A stretch of 37,712 nt of DNA from Planctomycetota bacterium (GTDB lineage Bacteria > Planctomycetota > Planctomycetia > Planctomycetales > Planctomycetaceae): NCBI GenBank assembly GCA_030836185.1, contig JAURQH010000002.1, positions 1 through 37,712 on the forward strand, read 5' to 3'. The notes beneath the pieces are model-generated. The model was given only the letters and a program-made list of their open reading frames with translations, made no database searches and was not told the origin of the DNA. A program made the translations under genes and the position numbers. Every line of letters starts with the position of its first letter. Within the stretch, counting starts at the first letter, position 1. Shown here piece by piece: positions 1 through 6,893 of the stretch.

Positions 1-127
1 AGTGGAACGCACCTTCGCCTGGTTGAAGTATCTGCGGCGATTGGGGATGCGTTGGGAGTATCATGCTTTTTTGTTTGAAGGGTTCTGGCAACTCGGCTGC
101 GTGTTCACTATTCTCAAAGGGTTATAG
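1..127 (+). CDS. IS5-type transposase, C-terminal fragment (cut by window edge)
   Basis: Only the last 41 codons are in the window, read in frame from base 2 to a TAG at 125-127. The peptide begins VERTFAWLKYLRR and continues through RWEYHAFLFEGF. This matches the end of IS5/IS4-superfamily DDE transposases, where the conserved ER.F.WL..RR segment surrounds the catalytic Glu. The start and the first two Asp residues of the DDE triad lie outside the window. Just after the stop, the bases GACAAGCTC may belong to the right terminal inverted repeat, but the left end is not visible for comparison. I cannot say whether the element is intact. Confidence 0.72.
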   Translation, partial: VERTFAWLKYLRRLGMRWEYHAFLFEGFWQLGCVFTILKGL

Positions 128-169
128 GACAAGCTCTAATCATTTTCTTATCCATAATGAACGATACAG

Positions 170-188
170 TCATGGTTAATAGCCATGA
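170..188. terminator. Small hairpin between IS fragment and kinase gene
   Basis: TCATGG at 170-175 pairs with CCATGA at 183-188 across a 7-nt loop, 11 bp beyond the kinase stop codon. The stem is only 6 bp and has no U-tract on the minus-strand side, so it is at best a weak terminator for the kinase transcript. Confidence 0.25.
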
Positions 189-198
189 TTGACGGCTG

Positions 199-2535
199 TT
201 ATTCTTGCGTGTTTAATCGAACCTCGAGCGCCCAACCTTCTGTTCGCCCACTCTGCTTGTGGTAGAGGTGTCCAAACACCAGATTGTTATTTGTAATTCC
301 AGTACAGCGATGCAGGATCAGGTCATCCTGCTTGATATTGCTATCGGCTAACAGATCGGCAATTAAGAACACCCCACGTCCTGGCACCCACAACCACGCC
401 CCTTCTGAAGGTGAGTAGCCACAGACTATCGTTCCATCTGAATTCATGCCCTTGATGATATTTCCTCGATAGCCAGCTTCCTGTTCAACAATAGTCTTTG
501 AGTGCCTCTCGAAGATCGCCAATTCATTGCTATTTGAGAGCGTCCCGGTGAGGAGTTCTCCATCTTGTGAAATTGCCACAGGGATAAATTTCTCGTTGGC
601 ACGGGATGCCAACTCCAAGTCCTGGAAACCCTCCTCACGTCGGTAGAGAAAATAGGATCGCTCCTGCTCCCCGTTGACATCAATTATCCTCCAACCTACG
701 GCGGTGGAGCCATCCCAAGTCCCATCAATAAATCCGAGATCACTGTAAGTGATCCCATCCGTTTCAAACTGTTCGATGCCGGTTTGAGGTGTCCAGCGAG
801 CCAGAGATGGCAGCCCTAATGGGCCATAATTTTCTCCCCAAAGGCATTCGCCGTTTCCACACATTTGCCTTGGCCGGAATGACGAGCGAAAATTAAGCTG
901 CCGCCACTCATCCTTCTCAAATAACAATGTCTCGCCGCTCATTTCTCGACAAAGAATCCGTGAGCCATCGGGAGTCGTATCGACAGCCTGGAAAATTGGA
1001 GACAATGACTTTGTGAGATATTCAAAGCCCTGCAGATTACTCCACCGGAATCCTCTCCATCCTCCAGACGATGACTCCTTGCAGTCACCAATGACAACTA
1101 ACTCCCCATTCACAAGAGCACCAGCTTTAGGCACCAAAACATTAAGCGGAGAATCGGGGGAAAACTTTTCAAAACGGATTACTTCGACGATAGTATCTTG
1201 CTGAAGTAATTCGTCCGGTTCGGTCGAATGGGTTTGGACTGACGCCAGTCCTGGCAGGGGCAAGGAAGGCTCCGAAACATCAAAAAAGGAAAATGCAGCC
1301 AAGCCCACAATCATGAGCAAAGCAAACGCGACTAAATATCGATTCTGCTTAAAAATAAACTTCGTTGTCGACTGAGAATAAAACTCAGCAGATGTATCGG
1401 CCTGCGATATCATGTCGACCAGAGGCAATAAGCGATGGCCTCGAGACTCTAGCTCGACCACCGGTATGATCTCAGATGTTGTTCGAGACCTTTCATCGGG
1501 GTTCCGAGCGAGCATCTGCTCAAGAAGCAAATCGATGCGTTTTGACAACCCGGGACAATGTGAAAGAACCGAAGGGGTAGATTCTCCCAACATCGCCCGG
1601 GTTTTTTTCAGTGGATTGTTGTATCGCTCATGTGAAAACGGCGTTACCCCTGTCAGCAACTTGTAAAACGTGACACCCAAGCTATAGATATCTGCACGAT
1701 GATCGACTGAACCCGAATCCAAAGCTTGCTCGGGAGCCATATAATCCAGCGTGCCCATTACTTGGCCGGTGCGAGTTAACTCATCCTCCTCAAACAATCC
1801 TCCGATTTGAGCTAACCCGAGGTCGAGAATTTTGACCTGACCGTCGCGCGTCAACATTATATTGGAAGGCTTGATATCTCGATGAACGAGACCTTGCTCA
1901 TGGATATATTGCAGACCAATTGCGGCCTGTCTGATGACTTCGCAGGCATCGGAAATGGATAATGTTCCCGATTGACGAATGAGCGACGAAAGATTGACAC
2001 CTTCCATCATTTCCATCACTAAATACGGCTGACCGTCCGCTTCTCCGGCATCCAACGCACGAACAATATTAGGATGATCCAATTTCCCAATGGCTCGCAT
2101 TTCACGCTGGAAACGAGCGACTGCTTTCGGGTTCTTCATCCGGTTGGCCGGGAGAGTTTTAAGGGCAACCTCTTTGTTGAGAGAAATATTGATCGCCCGG
2201 TAGACAGCCCCCATGCCGCCAGATCCTAAATGTGCGATCAACCGATAATTACCGATCAAACTTCCCACGCGATTCTGATCATCGCGGGAGACATAACCAG
2301 TTTCTAAAGAAGAATAGTCCAGAAGATGAGTCGCGGCGGCAATTGCCTGCTCACACTCACCTTCCTGAAGATAACTCCACTCACTCTCGGGCAGAGGCTC
2401 TTGTAGCAAATCGATGTAACCATCGAGTTCGTCGATCAAGCTATGCAACGACACCGTCGACGGATCCTCTGCGTTGGCGGCAGTACCGTGCTGTTCTTCG
2501 TAGTCAGCCAGTAATTTGTCGATGTAATCGGTCAT
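199..2535 (-). CDS. Transmembrane Ser/Thr protein kinase (PknB type) with C-terminal repeat sensor domain
   Basis: This 778-residue protein has an N-terminal leader of about 95 residues, then a complete Hanks-type kinase domain (about 97-360). Visible features are the glycine loop GSGGMG (104-109), the ATP lysine in VALK (126), the catalytic loop HRDIKPSN (218-225), DLG in place of DFG (238-240) and the APE motif (267-269). One transmembrane helix (about 400-417) follows. The remaining 360 residues carry repeats of the type G...GW/GY...L/W.W, like HAF-type beta-propeller repeats, for example GYSPSEGAWLWVPGRGVF. The kinase is therefore probably cytoplasmic with an external sensing domain. I chose the ATG at 2535, which begins MTDYIDKL; the frame stays open to a TTG at 2658. 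The sigma-factor gene lies 166 bp upstream on the same strand and may be co-transcribed. The ligand and substrates are unknown. Confidence 0.9.
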   Translation of the reverse strand: MTDYIDKLLADYEEQHGTAANAEDPSTVSLHSLIDELDGYIDLLQEPLPESEWSYLQEGECEQAIAAATHLLDYSSLETGYVSRDDQNRVGSLIGNYRLIAHLGSGGMGAVYRAINISLNKEVALKTLPANRMKNPKAVARFQREMRAIGKLDHPNIVRALDAGEADGQPYLVMEMMEGVNLSSLIRQSGTLSISDACEVIRQAAIGLQYIHEQGLVHRDIKPSNIMLTRDGQVKILDLGLAQIGGLFEEDELTRTGQVMGTLDYMAPEQALDSGSVDHRADIYSLGVTFYKLLTGVTPFSHERYNNPLKKTRAMLGESTPSVLSHCPGLSKRIDLLLEQMLARNPDERSRTTSEIIPVVELESRGHRLLPLVDMISQADTSAEFYSQSTTKFIFKQNRYLVAFALLMIVGLAAFSFFDVSEPSLPLPGLASVQTHSTEPDELLQQDTIVEVIRFEKFSPDSPLNVLVPKAGALVNGELVVIGDCKESSSGGWRGFRWSNLQGFEYLTKSLSPIFQAVDTTPDGSRILCREMSGETLLFEKDEWRQLNFRSSFRPRQMCGNGECLWGENYGPLGLPSLARWTPQTGIEQFETDGITYSDLGFIDGTWDGSTAVGWRIIDVNGEQERSYFLYRREEGFQDLELASRANEKFIPVAISQDGELLTGTLSNSNELAIFERHSKTIVEQEAGYRGNIIKGMNSDGTIVCGYSPSEGAWLWVPGRGVFLIADLLADSNIKQDDLILHRCTGITNNNLVFGHLYHKQSGRTEGWALEVRLNTQE

Positions 2536-2701
2536 AAGAGATTCCAGGAGTTGGGAGCAGATCACTCCCCGGCGACTCGCGACGGAATACCATCTCCCGA
2601 CGAAGCCTCCGGGTACTAAGAACCGAAGCTCGTTACTCGAAAAAGTATTTACTGACAAAAGAAGGGAGATAAAGTCAGTAGCAGAATGAGTTTAAGATTT
2701 T

Positions 2702-3283
2702 CTAAATTCGTCCCAGCTCTTCCTTGAGCCGACGTAAAATACGAAATTTTGCCTGCCGAACACCAACTTCGGTCAGCTTCAGATCTGAGGCAATTTCTGC
2801 AACGGGGTGATGATCTACGGCAAGACGCCAGAATGCCTGCCAGGTATGTTCTTCAAAATCACCACGGATTTGCTCGAGTGCTTGCCGTAAGAGAAATGCC
2901 TGGCTCTGCCGAGTGAGGGGGTGGTCCAGCTCTTCCGGTTCGGGGATACTTTGCAGAAAAGACTGAAAATCGCTACCACCGCGTGGAGTCCGATCAACCG
3001 AGGGTTTTCCCTCACGGTCTCGCACACAATTGCGTGTGATCGTCCATAACCAACCTCGAAAGCTTTGATGTTCGTATCGATTGATGGCCTTCAGGACAGA
3101 CTGAAACACTTCCTGGACGAGGTCGGAGGCATCTTCGGGAGAGAGACCAAATTGCCGACCCCAACAATAAACTAACCCTCCATAGATTTTCGTAAAGCGT
3201 TCCCAAGCTTGCGGATCAAACTGCTCCATCTGGCGCAGTAGACCTGTTGAAGTGGAAAATGGGGAGTGTGACGTAGTCGTCAT
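2702..3283 (-). CDS. ECF-like RNA polymerase sigma-70 family factor
   Basis: This 193-residue protein has a region-2 helix set (about 15-85) containing DLVQEVFQSVLKAI and the promoter-melting segment FRGWLWTITRN. A linker of about 40 residues leads to a region-4 helix-turn-helix (about 125-190) containing VAEIASDLKLTEVGVRQAKF. Region 1.1 and region 3 are absent, as in ECF sigma factors, and the layout matches the planctomycete-expanded group. The ATG at 3283 is preceded by AAGGA with 8-nt spacing; the frame is open further upstream but that part has no sigma homology. No anti-sigma factor is adjacent. The kinase downstream is the obvious candidate regulator, although that link is inferred from position only. 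Confidence 0.88.
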   Translation of the reverse strand: MTTTSHSPFSTSTGLLRQMEQFDPQAWERFTKIYGGLVYCWGRQFGLSPEDASDLVQEVFQSVLKAINRYEHQSFRGWLWTITRNCVRDREGKPSVDRTPRGGSDFQSFLQSIPEPEELDHPLTRQSQAFLLRQALEQIRGDFEEHTWQAFWRLAVDHHPVAEIASDLKLTEVGVRQAKFRILRRLKEELGRI

Positions 3284-3385
3284 GGGAAGTCCTTGCCCAT
3301 CAAATTGTGATCGACAGGATTCTAACAGGTTTTCCTCTATTAGCTCAATTTCATTTTTTCGATCGAAATCAAACAAAATGCGCGC

Positions 3386-3419
3386 AAAAAAAGGAGCCGC
3401 CATCTTGGCGACTCCTTTT
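3386..3419 (-). terminator. Rho-independent terminator of the ammonium transporter gene
   Basis: On the minus strand AAAAGGAG plus TCGCCA pairs with TGGCGG plus CTCCTTTT around a short loop, with one small internal mismatch, and the stem runs directly into six T residues. It lies about 30 bp beyond the amt stop codon and separates amt from the sigma-factor gene. Confidence 0.85.
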
Positions 3420-3449
3420 CGAGTTGCTGCTAACACGAACTGATCAAGA

Positions 3450-4928
3450 TCAGTCGTTGTAGGCCGGCATTCCATGCTCGACGATATCCAGTCCTTTAAT
3501 TTCCTCTTCAGCAGAAACGCGAAGCATTCCGATTGCTTTGAGGATAAAGAACAGGATGAACATTGTCACAAACGCCCAGACACAGATGATGACGGTTGAC
3601 TTGATTTGCACCATCAAAAAGTCTGCTCGTGTCATATCGGGAAAGTCAGCCAGTGGAATGTCACCGAAGATACCGGTAGCAATACCACCCCAGACACCAC
3701 AGGCTCCGTGGACCGGGAAAGCACCGACCGGGTCGTCGATTTTCAGTTTATCCAAGGCGAGGATCGCCAGAACAACAATCACACCGGAAACAGCACCGAT
3801 GATGAGTGCCTCTTCCATCGATACTCTATCACAGTTGGCAGTAATACCGACTAGTCCAGCCAAGGCACCATTGAGAGCCATTGAGAGATCGGGCTTGCCG
3901 AACATTCCCCAAGAGAGAGCCATAGCAATGACAGCTCCCGCCGCGGCAGACAAGGTAGTTGTCACTGCTATATAAGAAGTTGCTTCAGCGTCAAGATTGG
4001 ATGTGTAAGCTAATTGTGACCCTGGGTTAAATCCGTACCAACCGACCCAGAGGATGAATACACCCAAGGCAGCCATAGGAATGTTGTGTCCCAGAATCGG
4101 TTGTGATTTTCCGTCTTCGGAATAGCGACCAATACGGGGGCCGAGCAGAATGGCACCCGCCAAACCGGCGAATCCACCCACAGCGTGTACCACAACAGAA
4201 CCGGCGAAATCCTGGAATCCCTGGGCATCTAGTACTCCACCACCCCATTTCCACATACCCGAGATTGGGTAAATGAGACCGGTCAGGATTGCACTATAGA
4301 CGAGGTAACCAGTGAACTTCATACGTCCTGCGACGGCACCCGAAACAATCGTGGCAGCCGTTGCCGCAAAGGCAACTTGAAACAGAAAGTCTGAAGAGTA
4401 ACTGATTCCATAGTCTAAATCATAAGCACTACCAAAATCTGGATTGTCTCGTCCGAAAGGACCAAAACCGGGCCAGTAGAACCAAGCTCCCGCACCATCA
4501 TCGCCCGGATACATCAATCCGAACCCGATGAACAGATAGAGAATGGCACCCACAGAGAGGTCCATCAGATTTTTGGAGAGAATGTTGACAGCGTTTTTGG
4601 AGGAGTTGAAGCCAACTTCCACCATGGCAAAACCGGCCTGCATGAAGAGCACGAGCACCGCGCAAATCATCATAATCATGGTGTTCATGCTGTAGGCGAT
4701 TTCTTCCTTCTTGAAGTAAGGAGTTTCTTCTTCAGCGGGTGCTGCATCTTCTGCGCCCGCTTCTTCGCCTTCTTCCGCAGCAGCCTCTTCTTCTGTCTCT
4801 TCTGCGGGGGTTTCTTCCGCAGTCGTCTCGGGCGTTTCATCTTGCGCCCAAGCAGGTACGTTTGTCGCTGGTCCGCCAATGAGGACCGCTCCGACGAGGA
4901 ATGCCAGGAGCACTCTGTGCAAATTCAT
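3450..4928 (-). CDS. amt: Ammonium transporter, Amt/MEP/Rh family, with acidic N-terminal extension
   Basis: This 492-residue inner-membrane ammonium channel begins with a signal-like hydrophobic segment (about 1-28). A linker of about 40 residues rich in Glu, Ala and Thr (30-68) follows, then the polytopic Amt core of about eleven helices. The family signature is visible at DFAGSVVVHAVGG, with the first pore histidine at 248; the second is at 407 in VHGACGVWGG. The ATG at 4928 is preceded by AAAAGGGA at good spacing; an in-frame upstream codon at 4952 is less likely. A sigma-54-type promoter lies about 210 bp upstream and a strong terminator follows the gene, so it is probably a single-gene transcription unit under nitrogen control. 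No glnB gene is adjacent, which is a common partner elsewhere. Confidence 0.95.
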   Translation of the reverse strand: MNLHRVLLAFLVGAVLIGGPATNVPAWAQDETPETTAEETPAEETEEEAAAEEGEEAGAEDAAPAEEETPYFKKEEIAYSMNTMIMMICAVLVLFMQAGFAMVEVGFNSSKNAVNILSKNLMDLSVGAILYLFIGFGLMYPGDDGAGAWFYWPGFGPFGRDNPDFGSAYDLDYGISYSSDFLFQVAFAATAATIVSGAVAGRMKFTGYLVYSAILTGLIYPISGMWKWGGGVLDAQGFQDFAGSVVVHAVGGFAGLAGAILLGPRIGRYSEDGKSQPILGHNIPMAALGVFILWVGWYGFNPGSQLAYTSNLDAEATSYIAVTTTLSAAAGAVIAMALSWGMFGKPDLSMALNGALAGLVGITANCDRVSMEEALIIGAVSGVIVVLAILALDKLKIDDPVGAFPVHGACGVWGGIATGIFGDIPLADFPDMTRADFLMVQIKSTVIICVWAFVTMFILFFILKAIGMLRVSAEEEIKGLDIVEHGMPAYND

Positions 4929-5045
4929 GTTTGTCCCTTTTCTGTTTTTCACGGTGAATCGTTTTCCAGGTTCGCAATCTGCGCGTACGCTCTACGCAGA
5001 AAATTCGGACGTGTTTCGATCCCCGGCTTGCTGTCTCCATTGCGA

Positions 5046-5063
5046 GTCTTCCGTCGGGAAGAC
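5046..5063 (-). other. Hairpin in amt leader
   Basis: GTCTTCC (5046-5052) and GGAAGAC (5057-5063) form a perfect 7-bp stem with a 4-nt loop. It lies inside the predicted untranslated leader of amt. No U-run follows, so it is more likely an RNA-stability or regulatory structure than a terminator. Confidence 0.4.
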
Positions 5064-5090
5064 GCCGGGTCGTCTGTGACTGTTTTGTTA

Positions 5091-5119
5091 GCCATGCCTT
5101 CTACCTCCATGGGCATGGC
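5091..5119 (-). other. Hairpin at 5' end of amt leader
   Basis: GCCATGCC (5091-5098) and GGCATGGC (5112-5119) are perfect 8-bp inverted repeats with a 13-nt loop. They lie just downstream of the predicted transcription start near 5124, so they could cap the 5' end of the amt mRNA or form a protein-binding site. Confidence 0.4.
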
Positions 5120-5134
5120 ACAAGGGTAACGAAA

Positions 5135-5150
5135 AGCAATTGGCGTGCCT
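5135..5150 (-). promoter_or_regulatory. Sigma-54 (RpoN) type promoter for amt
   Basis: The minus strand reads AGGCACG-CCAA-TTGCT. The sigma-54 consensus is TGGCACG-N4-TTGCW, so only the first base differs. The essential GG and GC dinucleotides are 12 nt apart, as required. The predicted start site is near 5124. It faces amt, a classic nitrogen-regulated sigma-54 target in other bacteria. Confidence 0.75.
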
Positions 5151-5508
5151 GACAGGAAACCCTCAGATCGGGATTTTCTCTAAAGTCCTTAGAAAACAGT
5201 GCTTTAGAAGCCTAAAAAAACCACGAAATTCCTGACCACGACACCCGGTTGCTCATCAAATGTGCGAGTTGCCCGATCTCCGTGCGAGATCTTCAGGCAT
5301 CTCGCCGCACAATCTTCAGACTCGCTGTAAGCTGGATCCTGAAAAGATGTTCCGACTCGTGTGTTGCGTCCTTTTTGTCGTTCATCAGAGCCATTCCGGC
5401 CGATCGATTGACTATCTTTTCGGCAATCAAGGGATATACTGAAATCAACTTCGGTATTGTGCGAAAAAGAATCGTTCACAGTTCAAATTTACAAAGTGAG
5501 ACAACGCC

Positions 5509-5757
5509 ATGGCTGCCTACAACAAGTACGATCCCCGACTGGAATCACTTGTCGTGGAAACAAAGACCTTCTGGGATGAAAGCGTTTCCGATTTGTCTGA
5601 GGAAGACCGCGAAACGGTCGCTCACGCAATACACGCAGCAGCGCATCTGGCTGACAAAGTCAATTATGAACGAGCCCATACCGGCTTCACTCGCGAAGTG
5701 ACCGTTAATGCTGACACGATTCAAAAGCTGTATCAGGACAATCTGCAAGCTCAATAG
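5509..5757 (+). CDS. Small conserved-looking protein of unknown function (82 aa)
   Basis: I do not recognise a family. The 82-residue product is soluble, acidic in its first half and probably mostly helical, with no signal peptide, membrane segment or Cys. Start MAAYNKYDPRLE at an ATG preceded by GTGAG at 5496-5500, a weak ribosome site. The frame shows ordinary codon use and ends 51 bp before the aldose epimerase-like gene on the same strand, so the two may be co-transcribed. It could be a structural or regulatory small protein; nothing in the sequence decides this. Confidence 0.7.
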   Translation: MAAYNKYDPRLESLVVETKTFWDESVSDLSEEDRETVAHAIHAAAHLADKVNYERAHTGFTREVTVNADTIQKLYQDNLQAQ

Positions 5758-5808
5758 TTCCTGCTCGTTGCGTCTTCATCTGCTGATTGATTCCAAGCGG
5801 GGTGCGCT

Positions 5809-6762
5809 ATGTCTGATGTCGTTGAACTGTCAATGCCCGATTCTCTGACGACCGCAAAGATTACACCGACTCTCGGCTTCAACTGCTTTAACTTCATCGT
5901 TCATCAAGACGGAAAATTCTTTTCTCTGATCGACGCTGAAGAGAGTTTTCCGCAAGCCGATTCTCGCCCCAGCGGTCACGGCATCCCATTGCTGTTTCCA
6001 TTTCCGAATCGGATCCGAGGCGATCATTTTGAGTGGGAGGGAAAAACTTACCCACTTCCGCTCGATCAGGTTCCGTTTAACAAGACAAACGCCATTCATG
6101 GCTTCTGTCTTGATCGTCCTTGGCGCGTGATCAAGCAAAGTGGTCATCGCGTCACGGCAGAATTTCAATTGTCGGTCGATGCTCCCGAGAGGCGCGAGTT
6201 TTGGCCTGCCGACTTTCTCATTCGCTGCACTTACACCTTGAGCGATGCTGCATTGTCGTTGGATGTTGAAATCGAAAACCCTGACTCCGTTCCACTTCCC
6301 TGGGGATTCGGTACACATGCTTATTTTCGACTTCCCTTGAGTTCCCAAAGTCAGGTCGGCGATTGCCTGTTTCAAGCGCCGGTCGATTCACAATGGGAAC
6401 TCGAAGAATGTTTGCCAACCGGCCAAACCGGTCCTCTCACAGGGCCTCTTAGTGAACTGCCTGAAGGCATTCGCATGGGTGAAGTCTCGCTTGATGATGC
6501 GTTTCGGCTCATTAACAGAGTGGAGCGATGTGAAATTATGGATGAAGCCGTCGGATATCAGATTACCCAATCATTCAGTCCGGAATTCACTCAAATGATC
6601 ATCTTTACGCCTCCCGGTCGCGATGCAGTCTGCTTGGAACCGTACACCTGCATGACCGATGCGGTGAATTTCACCGAGATCGAAACCGGATGGCAGGTTC
6701 TGGCTCCGGGGGAATCCCAAAGTTTGAATGTCACAATCGCACTGGAACCGATTGTTGCGTAA
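5809..6762 (+). CDS. Aldose 1-epimerase-like protein (galactose mutarotase superfamily)
   Basis: This 317-residue cytoplasmic enzyme of the mutarotase beta-sandwich fold should interconvert alpha and beta anomers of a hexose or a sugar phosphate. Family landmarks are PFPNRIRG (65-71), the first histidine in AIHGF (97), the catalytic histidine in GFGTHAYFRL (170), SLDDAF (227-232) and the general-base Glu in CLEPYT (277). The length is typical. The ATG at 5809 follows GCGGGGTG; a second in-frame ATG eight codons later is possible. The upstream neighbour is 51 bp away. The exact sugar cannot be read from the sequence. Confidence 0.88.
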   Translation: MSDVVELSMPDSLTTAKITPTLGFNCFNFIVHQDGKFFSLIDAEESFPQADSRPSGHGIPLLFPFPNRIRGDHFEWEGKTYPLPLDQVPFNKTNAIHGFCLDRPWRVIKQSGHRVTAEFQLSVDAPERREFWPADFLIRCTYTLSDAALSLDVEIENPDSVPLPWGFGTHAYFRLPLSSQSQVGDCLFQAPVDSQWELEECLPTGQTGPLTGPLSELPEGIRMGEVSLDDAFRLINRVERCEIMDEAVGYQITQSFSPEFTQMIIFTPPGRDAVCLEPYTCMTDAVNFTEIETGWQVLAPGESQSLNVTIALEPIVA

Positions 6763-6893
6763 AGAGTGCGGTTTACGCGGATTGCACTGGTATTACAGGC
6801 TCATCTCTGGCATCCTGAAGAGACTCGCCAACGTGAACGGTCAGGACGGACCCTGCTGAATCCGAGGCTTTGTTCTCCGGGGGAGATTCTGCC

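Larger units (their letters stand above)
4929..5508. other. Intergenic region between amt and the 82-residue protein gene
   Basis: This 580-bp stretch separates two divergent genes. It holds the predicted sigma-54 promoter of amt (5135-5150), an amt leader of about 196 nt with two perfect short hairpins, and, 30-70 bp above that promoter, an imperfect inverted repeat of CTAAAG and CTTTAG. On the plus strand TTGACT (5408-5413) and TATACT (5435-5440) precede the next gene, but their 21-bp spacer is too long for a standard sigma-70 promoter. I see no convincing coding sequence here. Confidence 0.6.

Noticed and set aside
2536-2658. Longer kinase start at the TTG at 2658
   Set aside because: The extra 41 residues are unlike kinase leaders and have no ribosome site; the ATG at 2535 is preferred.
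5408-5440. TTGACT and TATACT as a sigma-70 promoter for the 82-residue protein gene
   Set aside because: The spacer is 21 bp, beyond the usable range of about 16-19 bp.
5249-5701. 150-codon open frame overlapping the 82-residue protein gene
   Set aside because: It runs out of frame through a better gene, lacks a ribosome site and has no recognisable protein features.
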